Assembly: GCA_904063045.1 (NCBI GenBank)
Contig: CAJFCJ010000001.1
Span: 999,501-1,063,500, forward strand
Direction: 5' to 3'
Source: Dimorphilus gyrociliatus
Lineage: Eukaryota > Annelida > Polychaeta > Dinophilidae
Length of the DNA stretch: 64,000 nucleotides
The notes beneath the pieces are model-generated. The model saw only the letters and a list, made by a program, of their open reading frames with translations, made no database searches and had not been told where the DNA came from. Made by a program: the position numbers and the translations under genes. Numbering within the stretch: position 1 is the first letter of the stretch; each line of letters opens with the position of its first letter. Below, in pieces: positions 13,001 to 25,100 of the stretch.

Positions 13001-15588
13001 TAGCAAAATTTTAGGTGGAGATATATGGAAAATAACATCTAAAGTTAGGTTTTTGAATTGTTGCAGTAATTATTATATTTATTTAATTAAATCATTAAAT
13101 TTTAGATATTAAAACTCATCTTTGTTTCTCATTGTGGTTTAACGGAAGCGGAAATATTTCAATTAGTACCTTCCTTAAATTGGAATACTTGGGGGGCTAT
13201 TTGGATACTCCTCGAACACTTGAAAGTTTTAAAAAATGCTGCTGGTCTTATAACGTTAGAAAATATCACTATAAAGAAAGTTATCAATAGGCTCAAAACT
13301 GGTAAATAACGATTTAACAATGATAGTAAAAATTAATGATAACGACTATTATCTTTTCCATGGCAGATGACAAAATAGACACGTTTCAAATAAGTTTAGA
13401 AAAAGTTGATAAATTCAGTAATACCAACTATTTTCAAATTCTTATTGATTATTTCAAACAATTTATGAAGTATTTAAATAATTATTCAATCAATTAAAAT
13501 AAACCTAATTAATATAATCTTACTAATTATAGACCTGGTAAAATAACTCATAGAACTGCCGATGAATTACCTTGGTTATATTTTCAAATATCAGATAAAA
13601 ATGCATTACATTCTTGTGTTGCTAATTTATGCATCTTCAATCAATTCTTTTCAAGGTAAATTTGAACATTTAAATTAACATTTACCTAAGTATTTATCTA
13701 CATTCTGTGAATAGGGGAAGATGCGATGAGATTGTTCTATATTGGCAAAATTGTGGAAGTGACAGAGAAACAATGGCTACTGAATATATGACGAGTTTGA
13801 AGGGATTTGAAGATCGTAAGTGCTTTTAGTGTCTTCTGATTTGGAGTGCTTATGGAATAAATGTACTTTCAGTTGCGGATGATGGACCCGACTCCTTTAT
13901 TACCCTGCCAAAAGTCGCAGAAATGTATGAAGCTTTAGGCCTTTTACTAAGGGAACTTGGAATGTTTGAACAGGTTTTGGACTATTAATAAGATTAGTAA
14001 ATATCTAAATTGCTTTCTATATGGCCTAGGCTTTGAGACCTCTAGAAAAAAGCTTAGAACTTAGGGAGGCAGCTCTAGATCCAGATCATATATCAATTGG
14101 ACGATCTCTACAGCAATTAGGTATCCTCAATACCATATGGGGAAAATATGGAGTTGCTGAACAACTACATAAAAATGCTTTAGAGGTAAAAAAAAAATAA
14201 CAAATAAATGAAAAGAGGGAGTTTGTTACGAGTTTTCATATCTTCTAAAGATATTCGAAGCATCCCCTGATTGCGATAGTAAACTTCTTGGAAAACAGTT
14301 AGATCTAATGGCTCAATTATTTATGAGACAGAACAAGTATACATTCTCATTTTTATTTCTTATATTGTAATAATTATACAATTCTATGCGATTTCATATA
14401 AAAAAGACAAGATTCAGCAGAACCTTATCGTAGACGGGCAATGAGCGTTATTAAGTCATCTCAAGGGGTAACATTTTAGCATTTTATTTTCACAGTTTCG
14501 CTTAAAAGTTCACGAAGCGATAATGAATTACTCATATATAAATATATATATATATATAGATATATATATATACAGCAAGGACACGTACTTCGAAAAAAAG
14601 CAGCTGTCCTTGAAGATATGACTATAGGACCGGATTCTCCAGAACAAGCAAGAACTTTAAATGATTTAGGTGTTCTACAGTTTCTACAGGGAAATACAAA
14701 GTAGATTTGTTAAATAATCATCTTTTCATTAATTATAAGATTACTGTTTGAAAAAAGATCTGCCGAACCTTTACTCCTTAAGTCAATGGAAATGAGAAAG
14801 GCGGTATTCGGTCATAATCATCTTGACGTTGCTCAATCTTATCACAATTTGGCAGCTTTATATACTGAAATGCAAAAGTTTGAAGAAGCTATGAAATTCT
14901 ATGAAACCGCCTTACAAATAAGACGAGATGTAAATAAGTTATGAATATGAATTATATACCTACGCTTATTTGTGTTTCTTATTAGCTCCTCGATAAAAAG
15001 CATCCTCAAATTATATCATCATTAATGAATTTAGCTTCGCTTCGCAAAAAAGTGGTACGTTAAGGGAGTAAAGTATTTAACACGCCTTTTATTCATTCAC
15101 TTTTTTAAACAGGGAGAGATAGAAGAGGCTATACGACTGTTTCAACAAGCAGCCGACTTAAGGGAAGAAAACTTAGGATGTTTACATCCTCTAGTTGCGG
15201 CTGATTTAGCTAATTTAGCTGTCTTGCTATCCCAACTTGTAAGTTTAGATTGATCAATAATTGTCACTTTATCTCATTTGGAAAAAACCAATTCAATACA
15301 GAAAAGGCATAACGATGCTATCCCCTTATATGAAAGAGCTTTAAGAATATATGAAGAAACTCTAGGTCCTCAAAATGGAAAAATTGGAGATCTTTTAAAA
15401 AATATGGCTCTCTCTAGATATGAACAAGGACATTTTCAAGTATTTCCTATAATATAGTCCTTCCAATCATAAGTTGTTAAATATGAAATCATTTTTAGAT
15501 TGCTGCCAAACTGTACAGAAGAGCTACAGACTTAACATCGACTCTAAGAAAATCGGTGACAAGCGATGGCTTGATAAATGACTTGTAG
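10046..15588 (+). CDS. NPHP3: Nephrocystin-3 (NPHP3), ciliary TPR/NTPase protein
   Basis: NPHP3 is a protein of the ciliary inversin compartment. The start gives MGNMFKRQ, keeping the Gly2 that is N-myristoylated in the family. After it come a coiled coil (residues about 60-180, with FEQDRDKIQRQF and FRETKESEIQNLLQARRDLEQKL-type heptads), W.SHIGSEPSLGSMV, DDWHTAMANLSQ, and then a STAND-type NTPase module. That module has a Walker A loop (GYPGSGKS, about 12043-12066), a Walker B-like strand (IILIIDNAHMI) and W.HDPLPVNVRVLLSV. TPR repeats follow ([72 protein letters not shown]). The TAG stop is at 15586-15588. The order and spacing follow vertebrate NPHP3 throughout, with about 25 exons and very short introns. 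One intron holds a (TA)n run. Confidence 0.94.
14530..14574. repeat. (TA)n microsatellite in an NPHP3 intron
   Basis: An alternating TA tract interrupted by single G or A bases immediately precedes the CAG acceptor of the next exon. It is low-complexity intronic sequence in the place of a polypyrimidine tract. Confidence 0.8.
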
Positions 15589-16014
15589 AATGTAGTATTT
15601 TCCTTTTCCAATTCTAACTAAAATTCCGTCATTAAGCAGTCAGGAATATTAGTTTGTTTGTGATAAATTCTATAAATAGATTGTATATGCTAGCATAATC
15701 AATTTTGTTGTTTAATAAACCTAATGAACTAATTGTTAAACTCTACTTATTGGAATTAGAAAATTGAAGTAAACGTTGAGACTTATTTATTAAGGACGCA
15801 ACATTTACAATTTCTAGAGTATTGAAAGATGTTCACTAAGCATTCTTTGTGACAGATGTAATTATTTCATTTTTAGAGGAACTCTTACTATCGTATATAA
15901 ACGCCATCACAACTATATATCTAAATTGTCATTCGAAGAAAAATAAATACAATTTAAACTCTAACAAAAATTTGTTCTTATTACTCGAAGTAATAGATTA
16001 GTTCAATGTTCAAT
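15589..16014. other. Convergent gap between NPHP3 and PCCA 3' ends
   Basis: An AATAAA at 15714-15719 is a likely NPHP3 poly(A) signal. The rest shows no gene. PCCA, coming from the other side, has its own hexamer overlapping its stop codon (16014-16019, minus strand). Confidence 0.5.
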
Positions 16015-19000
16015 TTATTCTAGTTCAATTATGATGTCATCTTCTGCAACGGTATCACCAGCTTTGAAATGAATTTTCTTTACCTAATAAAGAAGTATAT
16101 CATATAAATGAATATTATTTTTATAGTTAATATATTATACAAACCTTTGCTGTTTTACCCGCAATTAAACTGTTTTGCATCTTCATTGCTTCCAAAACGC
16201 AGACTTCTTGTCCTTCAGATATCATTTGACCAACTTCAGCGGAGACTTTCTTTACCATTCCAGGCATTGGAGCAAATACAGTTGAGAGTTTATCTATAAC
16301 CTTTTTTTCGGGCATGTGCTTAACATATTCGCTAATTCTTTCCTCCAAGACGTGTGTTTTGAATACCGAACCAGCATACTGCAATTTTATGTGGCCTGCA
16401 GCATCTCTACCCAAGAGTTGGTATGTGATTTTTGATCCATCAATATCAGCGTTTATGATACTTTGAGATAAGTTAAAGTTGTTTTTGATATCAAACGTTT
16501 CTCCCCTACATTTTACTGTAAATATATCGTCTTTCAAGACAATGTGCACTGCTTCTTGGTTGCCATCTAGTACAACGCTTAATTTCCATTCTTTGTCTGC
16601 TAATTGCTCATTATGTAACCTTTAAAAGGATAAAGTATATAGTAGCATTGATTAAATAAAAAGTGAGATTTCAAACCGTTTTTCATTAAGAAAACTCCTA
16701 TCTCTAACGTCTTCCTTAGCATAAACGCAACTAGAAACAGCCATTAGTTTAAGTTCCTCAGAAGATGTTAATTGTTTTCCTGACGTAGTAGATTGTTTTA
16801 AATTATTTATTGATATCTTGATAAATGAACAACAAACCTTTGAAGCCATCCGGGTAGGTTTCTTGAAGATATTTTGTTGTAATATCACCAGAAACAAATC
16901 TCTCTTCAGTTATAATATCTCTCAATAATGGAATATTATGAGTAACTCCTCTGATTACATATGAATCCAAGGCGTTCGTCATCACATCCAAAGAAGTTTG
17001 ACGATCCTTACCGTAAGTTACCAACTAGCAATAAAATATTTGCATAAGTTGACTATTAATGAAATATAAATACGTCTAATACTTTACCTTACAAATCATT
17101 GGATCGTAATAAATGCTAATTTCAGATCCCTCTGTAATTCCACTGTCACAGCGTATTCCCTCTCCTACTGGTTCGCTATATCTTGTTAAACGACCAATAG
17201 ATGGGAGACCAAAATTTTTATAGGGATCCTTTAAATTATTGAACAGGTCAATTAAGAAATTTTTTATAGTAGGCTCGATTTACCTCGGCGTATACTCGGC
17301 ATTCCATTGCCCAGCCATCGACAGGAATTTCATCTTGCGTATGGCTTAGTTTATGTCCTTTGGCAACTCTTATCATTTGATGAACAAGATCGATGCCTGT
17401 AATACATTCTGTAATTGGATGTTCTACTTGTAGACGGGTGTTCATTTCCAAGAAGTAGAAGTTTTTCTGAGAGTCAACTAAAAATTCAACTGTTCCAGCC
17501 GATGAGTATTTAACGGCTTGAGCCATAGCAACAGCTTGTTCACCCATCGCTCTATTAGAACAGAAATTTAATTGTTTGTATTTAAAAAGAAATCAAAAGT
17601 CAGCGGGGCGATATTACTTTCTCATCTCAGGATCTACAAAAGTACTAGGAGCTTCTTCAATAACTTTTTGGTTTCTTCTTTGTATAGAACATTCTCTCTC
17701 ATTCAAATAAACTGCGTTTCCATGATTATCGCATAGTACCTGAACTTCAATATGCCTAGGATTATCAATAAATTTTTCAATTAACATTCGGTCATCCCCA
17801 AAACTTGACTTTGCTTCATCCTTTGATAATCTAAATCCTTTTCTATAACAAAGTTAAAAATTAATATAGTTATTGTTATAAAACAATTTATCATATACCT
17901 AGCTTCTTCATCATTCCAAGCAATTCTCATACCTTTACCACCTCCACCTGCAGATGCTTTTATCATAACTGGATAGCCGATTTGGCGTGAAATTTCCACA
18001 GCATGATCTTCATCGCCAACTTCTCCATCAAATCCAGGAATCATATTAATCTAAAATTTCATATGATAAAATTAAATCAATAAAACTTTCGATTTGGCAT
18101 ATTTAAACTACTACCTTTGCAGCTGAAGCAATACGTTTGCTCTCTATTTTATCACCCATAGATTTAATAGAATAAGAAGACGGTCCAATAAACACAACAT
18201 TGTTGTCGGCCTTAAATAAATATTATAAATGTTCATTATAGTAAATTTTAAATGCTTATAAAAACTTACAAGCTGAGCGGCAAATTCCATATTTTCTGAT
18301 AAAAACCCATAACCTGGATGGACAGCTTGAGCTCCGGTAGATTTAACAGCCTCTAAAATTTTGTCCATCCTCAAATAACTCTGGCTAGTTGGAGCGGGGC
18401 CGATACAAACAGCCTCATCAGCCATTCTGACGAATTTCTGTTCAAAATTGAAAAATTAGAGGATGTACATTTAAAATTCTAAATGTTATTATTACCGCAC
18501 TGGAGTCCACTTCGCTGTGGACAGCGACGGATTTGATACCCAGTCTCTGGCATGATTGAATGACACGGCAAGCAATTTCTCCTCGGTTAGCAACCAATAT
18601 TTTATCAAATTGCTAAAAATTTAAAAGAGTAAAATCGAATTTAAAACAATAACATATGGTACTTACACTTTCTCCTTTTTGGATTTTGTCATTCCAGTAT
18701 AGATCCCTAAAATTTTGACTGGTTGTTTGGAAAAATCTTAGTGAAATCTGTAAAAAGGCAAAAAGAGAAGTGAACCATCTGTGAAGCAAGAGTTCATTTA
18801 AACTACAATTGCTAGAAATTGTAACTTAAGCTCAAAAGTTTCCAAGTTTAATATATATTCTTCCACTTTTAGATCAGTAATAACTAACAACTAAGTAACA
18901 ATATATCGCATCTTTATGACTATTCGGGTCAAGGACGATCAATGTCACCTATCTGCAACCAGTCTTTACATTCATTTACAAAAAACTTAAAAAAAGCCTA

Positions 19001-19140
19001 TACACACAATGTAAGCACTAGAAAAATCATCAACGTATAAAGCATAAAATTATTGACTATACCGGAGAGAGTTTCACAGAAGAAATGTTTCTCATACGAG
19101 AACAAGCTCGAAAAACCGGCAATTGCAATGAAGTAGCCAT
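16015..19140 (-). CDS. PCCA: Propionyl-CoA carboxylase alpha chain, mitochondrial
   Basis: This is the biotin-carrying subunit of propionyl-CoA carboxylase in mitochondrial propionate breakdown. The start at 19140 gives [16 protein letters not shown], an Arg-containing presequence without acidic residues, as expected for mitochondrial import. Then follow the biotin carboxylase domain ([32 protein letters not shown], the glycine-rich ATP loop [63 protein letters not shown]) and the PCC-type linker ([23 protein letters not shown]). The biotin carboxyl carrier domain comes last, with EAMKMQN; the biotinylated lysine codon is 16181-16183. It ends IIIELE, full length for the family. The TAA stop is overlapped by an AATAAA hexamer. 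About 14 short-intron exons are present. Confidence 0.96.
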
Positions 19141-19678
19141 TTGTCAATTCGTCTGACTGTCTTGATTTCGACTAGAGTCTCACTAATTTTGGGAGCGAAG
19201 AACTCTCAATATAATCGTTCATTTTTCCGCACAAACGACTGTCCTTTTTCTTCACGAACTGATTGAAGGCTCTAAGCTAAACTAATTGAAGATTTTTTGT
19301 TAATAAAATACCTTTGACAGTTGAGAGAAACATGGTTTTAACAAAATGTAGAAAAGTTTAAAGATGATAAAATTTCAAATAAAAAAATGGTGCGATTGAT
19401 ACAAGTTTGTAGAAAATATCTTACTATTATTCTTTTATTTTTATTGAAATAGTATCAATTTCTTTCACTTATATTACCTCCGACTGTCACCATAGTTTAC
19501 TAATACCAAAAACGAATTCAATTTCTTCTAATATAACACTTATATCACTCGTCTAAAACATTTTAATAACTCAGTTTTATATAGAAATTGAACTTTGAAT
19601 TTGTTGCTCACATGTATAATAAATCTAAAACAGACAAAAAATTTTGAAAGTTCAAAATTACTCCTTCTCTGAGCGATA
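19141..19678. promoter_or_regulatory. Divergent promoter region of PCCA and GEMIN8
   Basis: The 538 bases between the divergent starts contain no coding signal. Promoter function is inferred from gene orientation. Confidence 0.4.
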
Positions 19679-20406
19679 ATGGCTGATTCTGGGGAATTTC
19701 CTTACGCTCCAGAATGGGCAAATGGACAGGACTACAAAAAATACTGGGATCATTGGAAATCTTTGCAAACATGGTATAATAAAAATTATGGGAATGAAAA
19801 CTATCAATCAAACTACTTAAATGCCTACGGACATCACTTATATTTATGGAATCACTACTTTCAGCATTTTATGCAACAGTATAAATTCTTCACATCTCAA
19901 ACTTTGTCCCAATATGCAGTAGAAAATAAACCTACTAATTTTAATCCTTATTACGAATCTGATGAAGTTGACGAAGCTGATTTAGAGTATAAAAATTTTT
20001 TAAGGGTTTCCATGGAGCATAAAAAAGAAAGAGGTATTATAAATTAGAGCATTTAGGCCATTTGTTTATTGAAATTCAATTGTAATCTTCAACAGATAAA
20101 ATGAAGAAATGCGTCAATGAAATGGTTTATGTTAATGTTTCTGATTGTAAGTTTTTTCTTGAAACGTACAAATATCAAAAGATTTATTGTTTGTTTTTAT
20201 TTATAGTACCAAAAAAATCAAGAATTTTAAGTCCAAACCAATCGGATTCGAGACGAGAAAAAATTTTAAAGCTATATGGTAATGATGGTGCTAAGATACA
20301 TGCTATGGAAACTGCATTACAATTGAATTTTGAACGAAAGCAAGATAAACTTCGACCACAAGTCTGGCCTCAATTGCCGCTACACATCAAATTTTCCGAT
20401 GAATAA
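19679..20406 (+). CDS. GEMIN8: Gemin8-like component of the SMN complex
   Basis: Gemin8 binds SMN complex partners during spliceosomal snRNP assembly. Three exons were resolved: 19679-20033, 20096-20146 and 20207-20406. The phases agree (GAG|GTATTA donor, CAG acceptor, GTAAGT donor, TAG acceptor), giving roughly 200 residues. The N-terminal part has an aromatic KKYWDHWKSLQTWYNKN segment like the YARYWxHY region of Gemin8. An acidic stretch (SDEVDEADLEYKNFLR) is followed by the conserved C-terminal domain REKILKLYGNDGAKIHAME, then TALQLNFERKQDK and WPQLPLHIKF. Overall identity is low outside the C-terminus, but both landmarks occur in the right order and the length fits. AATAAA at 20419-20424 is the likely poly(A) signal. 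Confidence 0.85.
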
Positions 20407-20547
20407 TACTTTTAGTTTAATAAATTTAATCGTAAGTTTATTTTTATAACACAAAGTTGCTTGTAAAGTCTTTTATAAATTAATATATACAACCTAGATA
20501 CATCCAGGTTGAGGGATTATCTAAAAATGTGAAATGTTACTGGTAGG
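20407..20547. other. Tail-to-tail 3' ends of GEMIN8 and GINS1
   Basis: The plus-strand AATAAA at 20419-20424 (GEMIN8) and a minus-strand AATAAA at 20437-20442 (GINS1) point past each other. If both are used, the two mRNAs overlap by some tens of bases. Confidence 0.5.
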
Positions 20548-21372
20548 TTAAATCTCTTCAACTATCCCTCTTGCTATCAATGGTTCACATTCTGATCTTT
20601 CGAGAAAGTGATGAGTTCCTCTTGACAAATGTAATGTTCTACCTGAGGTCAGTTCAATGGATCCGTGTTCAGTGGTGCATCTCACCTCGATCAATAAAGA
20701 TTTCGGAGGTTTTAAATTGTGAGTTATATCAGCTCCCACGGCTCTCATGTAGGCAGTGAGGGATTTGTTATATTTTTGTAACCACGAGAGTTCGTGTTCT
20801 GCTAAGCGAGACCGAATATCAGGAGGAAGAACTGTGCCCATTTGCCAACGAAGTTCTGCTATTGAGGTCGCTCTTTCGTTGAGATAAGTTAATAAAATAC
20901 GTTTATTCCTTTCAAGTGCTGCATGACGAAGCTGAACCCCAGGAAAAAGACCTTGTTCTCCCTCTGAGGAAGCCGTGCTATTTTATTAAAGATTTATTAT
21001 TAGGACACTAATAGTAAAATAGACTCTTCATCTAATATCCTTTTCATGCATAGGATTGAGCGTTTGCAATTATATAGTTACTTTGATGTTAAGAGTATAT
21101 CATATAATTGATTACAATTTTACTTAGATCAATTAAACACCTGTAGAGCGAATACTTATGCATATACATATTAAACTTACACGTCTTTATGATTTTCTTC
21201 AAAGAGGCTTTTCATCTCTTCTAAGACTTGTCGCACAGTTTCCTCCTGTCGAGCGATAATAAATATGTTGTGGCTTAAATTCATAGACATAACTTACATT
21301 GAAAGAAGGTAATAATCCATCCCCACATCTTTTCAGTTCCTTAATTAACTCTAAGGCTTTCTCGCCAAACAT
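20548..21372 (-). CDS. GINS1: GINS complex subunit 1 (PSF1)
   Basis: PSF1 is one of four subunits of the GINS complex, part of the CMG replicative helicase. The start at 21372 gives MFGEKALELIKELKR, matching the family start MFxEKAxELIxEL. The next exons give TVRQVLEEMKSLFEEN, a short linker, and VQLRHAALERNKRILLTYLNERA. The last exon encodes ELRWQMGTVLPPDIRSRL, SWLQKYNKSLTAYMRAVG, then LKPPKSLLIEVRC and the C-terminal domain ending GIVEEI (TAA 20548-20550). The length, about 195 residues, is the usual one. It has four or more exons with short introns. Confidence 0.94.
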
Positions 21373-22117
21373 ATTGATTGTCTTCTTAGATATTTAGGAA
21401 GCATCAAAGAAGATTACAGCTATAGAAAGGATATTATTTGCCCGCTAAATTTTCAAATTACTACATAGTTACTTTTCGATATGCTTCAGTTATCTATAAA
21501 ACGTTGAATCGATATCGAAAAATCAAATCGATTTAATAAACGATAATTGCTTCAACATGGATTTAGGTCTATATCTGATAAGGAACCTAATTGAAAAGAT
21601 ATTTGTAAAAATTTCCATAGTATTAATTTTAAATTTTATTTTACTCAAAATTAAGCTTAGTAACAGTTTCAATTAGACATTTTGCAAATCGAGTCAATTC
21701 ATCAGAATTAATCGAAGCCGTTGCCCTTTGTTATGCTCGCTACACATCTTACAGAATAACGTATGAATTTATACAATATATTATCAATTATGTAATTCAG
21801 TCGATTCCTTGTTATGGAAGAAAAAAAACAAACAGACTGGTGGACTGGTAGGAAAAAGAACCAGTCTATGCATTTCCCAGATATTTCACTGTTATAGAAC
21901 AGTGCAATTGAGGAAATTCGGAATCGACGCTATTAACGTGCCATGTTATATCACTCATGACACTTCGATATATTTAGAATTTCTGTTTCCTACAATTAAC
22001 TCTATTTGGAAAAAACGTAATATTTGGATAGATATAAGCTATCGTCAGGTCATTGGCTTTCAATGAAGCGTCACTAACGATGAGGAACTAAGCAGAAAAG
22101 ATGTTATAAAAAACGTT
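21373..22117. promoter_or_regulatory. Divergent region between GINS1 and MEGF8
   Basis: No gene was recognised in these 745 bases. They must contain the start regions of both genes. A reading frame at 21809-22066 has no family features and is not called. Confidence 0.35.
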
Positions 22118-25100
22118 ATGGATAAAAAAACAATTTATTTGTTAGAGATTATATACATTCTTATTCATTTACAAGAAGTAGTAGCTGAGAAGTGCAAAGG
22201 AAGAAAGATCTTTCAAGAGAGAACAGGAGTAATTACTGACGGGCCAAAAGAATATGAATATAAAACACATTGCGAATTTCTTATAAATGGTTTGTACAAT
22301 ATTTGAAAACTGAATAAAATGTAGGGCTGAAAAATAGAGTACTATCAGACAGCGCTATCAAATACATCTTTCAAGCGTATGCTATGACTTTTTAACAATA
22401 TATTGGTATATCAGCTAAGATATACTATGTTATCTAAAAAATAAAGGAAATACTTAATAAATAAGATATCAGTTTATTATAAATAGATCAACAAATATAA
22501 GTGTATTATTAATAATTAGATTAGTGAGGTACTGGAATGTTATATAACATTTCCAGCTGTTAGGTTATGCCACTAATTATGATGTGCAATAAGCAGATTG
22601 TCAATCAAAATGTTTTTCCTTGATTTCTATGGCAGGATGAAAAGCTTTTCGCAGCCAAACTCTCCAAGGCTTTCTATATAATTGCATTATTTTAATCACA
22701 TGATACATGTAAAATTGGTGATTTATTCCCCCGTTTTTCTATATATATTTGAGGGATAAAGAGCCTAAGTTGGAAAATCTCAAAATTAGGCAAACTGATG
22801 GAAAGTTTACTATTTGCAAGCCTAAATTTACTAAAAAGGTCATAAAATATTACTTTATGCTGTTAACCTTATCAAATACAGGCGCCTGTCTAGCTTCTCA
22901 AGGCAGCTCATCCCTCGCTCATCAATCGTTTAACTCTTAAAGGATAAATCTCTCCTGTTGCAAAAAATAAATCGAATCTTTCTCTTTCATTTTCATTGTG
23001 ATATGAAAAATACTATCTCTATATTTATTGCTAAATAGAAAGAATAACAAATGACAGCAATTTATTAGTAGGAATAATTAATATAGTCAAAAATAGGTTC
23101 TTCGGTTGCCGTGCTACCGCTAAAGAATGCATAAATTATATATAAACCAAGTATTTTTAGTAGGTTTATGTATTTTAGACGAGATTTATTTTGCTTATAA
23201 TCTTCTTAAATTTCAAATGTTTTTTTCAGGAACTGAATATGGACCTTATATTACTGTAACATTCTCCGAATTTTCTACGGAATGTAGCTATGATATTTTA
23301 ACAATTTATGATGGCACATCATTTTATAGTCCTGAATTAGCTACACTCAGTGGTGAAACTATACCATCGGTTCCAATATTAGCTAAGTCCGCTTTTGTAA
23401 GTTATTTTCCTGATTTTACTAGGAGAAGACAGTATTTCCTTTGTAACAAAAGATGGCATAAATATCATTGTTCTCAGAAAATATCTATATTAAATTATTA
23501 AGTACCTTTTCTTAATTTTCTATGAAAAATGGGTAAATGATATCTTGTTTCTATCCCTTTAGAAATCTTCTGTAAAGTAAATAATTTATTTTAGCCGTCA
23601 GTAATCCATTTTGGACCTGTTATAAACGTTTTCGAATTCCTCAGGAATAGTTGTGTTGCAGAAATAGCTTAGATATTTTCTCTACGTTTTACGGTTGATG
23701 GATTACTTGTTATTATAAGCTGATCATTGAAAAATATTTTCTGGTAATCTCCTATTGTTCGACCATGTTTCTTCTGTGCATTTTGTTGCGAAATTAGGAA
23801 AGATTTTCCGTATAAAACATTATTTTTTATATTCGTCTCTATTTTTTTTAATTTGGACACTTGAACTTTATTTATTCCTCTCCCTTGCCTCTTCATTCCT
23901 GAAAAGTAGCGTGCACTGCAAAAGTGCAAATAGGCTTTTATCTAGATAAGCTTCCATAGAAAACTAAAACCATTAGGTATCGTTTCGCTATTCTTTTTTT
24001 TATGTAAACTGATACGGTTTGTCATTTTGAAATATAAAAGTTTATTATTACAAAGTAAGGAAATAGACAGATTTTTTTTCAGTGTTGTTACGATCACAAC
24101 CAAACTGATCCCTTTAAAGTATTTATAAGTATTATATGACTTATGTACACTAGACTTTCTAATTTTTAAATAAATTTATGTTTCTACATAATTGTTTTTC
24201 GTTCATTTTTTCAGATGCTATTGCATTTTTGGTCAGATAGAAATTATAGTTTAGACGGATTCAAGGCCGTATATATCATATCAAAATGTCCTTATAACTG
24301 TTATTATCCTGATTGGGGTGTTTGTGACGAGAATGGAATTTGTCGATGTAAAAAATGCAGGAAAGGTAAAGCCTGTGAGAAGAATAGTTGTAGCTGTTCG
24401 GATAAAGGTACATGGAACAGTGTAAAAGAAATATGCACTTGTGAAGCAGGGTATCAAGGAGAAACATGTAGTCTACCGCCAATTCCGCTCTCTGAGCAAT
24501 TTGGAAAAGCGTTTCGAATCACAACTCAATTCTCTAGTCTACCTCCTCTATCTGGATCAGCTGGAGGATTTATTGAGTCCACAAATTCTTTCATAATTTT
24601 TGGTGGTAGGTCACTGAACGGCGTGTCCGATACAGTTTATACTTACTCTCAGCAGAATGATCAATCATATGGTTGGTTGGATGAAAAAATTATTGGTTAT
24701 CAGCCAGAAGGTCGTTATCAGGCTGCCTATACCGTAAGCAATAATGGGTTGTACATCCATGGTGGTATTTTAGAAAGTGGTCGCTTTTCAAATGAATTGT
24801 GGTATTATAATAGTATTTCTAAGTTATGGACTCACTTAGCAAACTCCACTTTCCGATTAACTATGCATAGTCTAACTTTGGTAAAAATTAACAGTACTGA
24901 ATATTTGTATGTTGTTGGAGGACTAAATGAAAATGATCAAATCAGCGAGAGTATTTATCGAATTAATTTGATCTCAAATGTTTGGAGTAGGGTCCCATCT
25001 TATGGTAAATATTGGTTAGGTAGATTACAAGGACATACTGCTGTTTTTGATGAAAAGTTGAACTCTATTCTAGTCTATGGAGGATTTCAAGTTAATTCTA

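Noticed and set aside
22290-24214. Extra genes inside the two long MEGF8 introns
   Set aside because: The frames there are short, without motifs, and lie between exons that join in phase into a single CUB domain.
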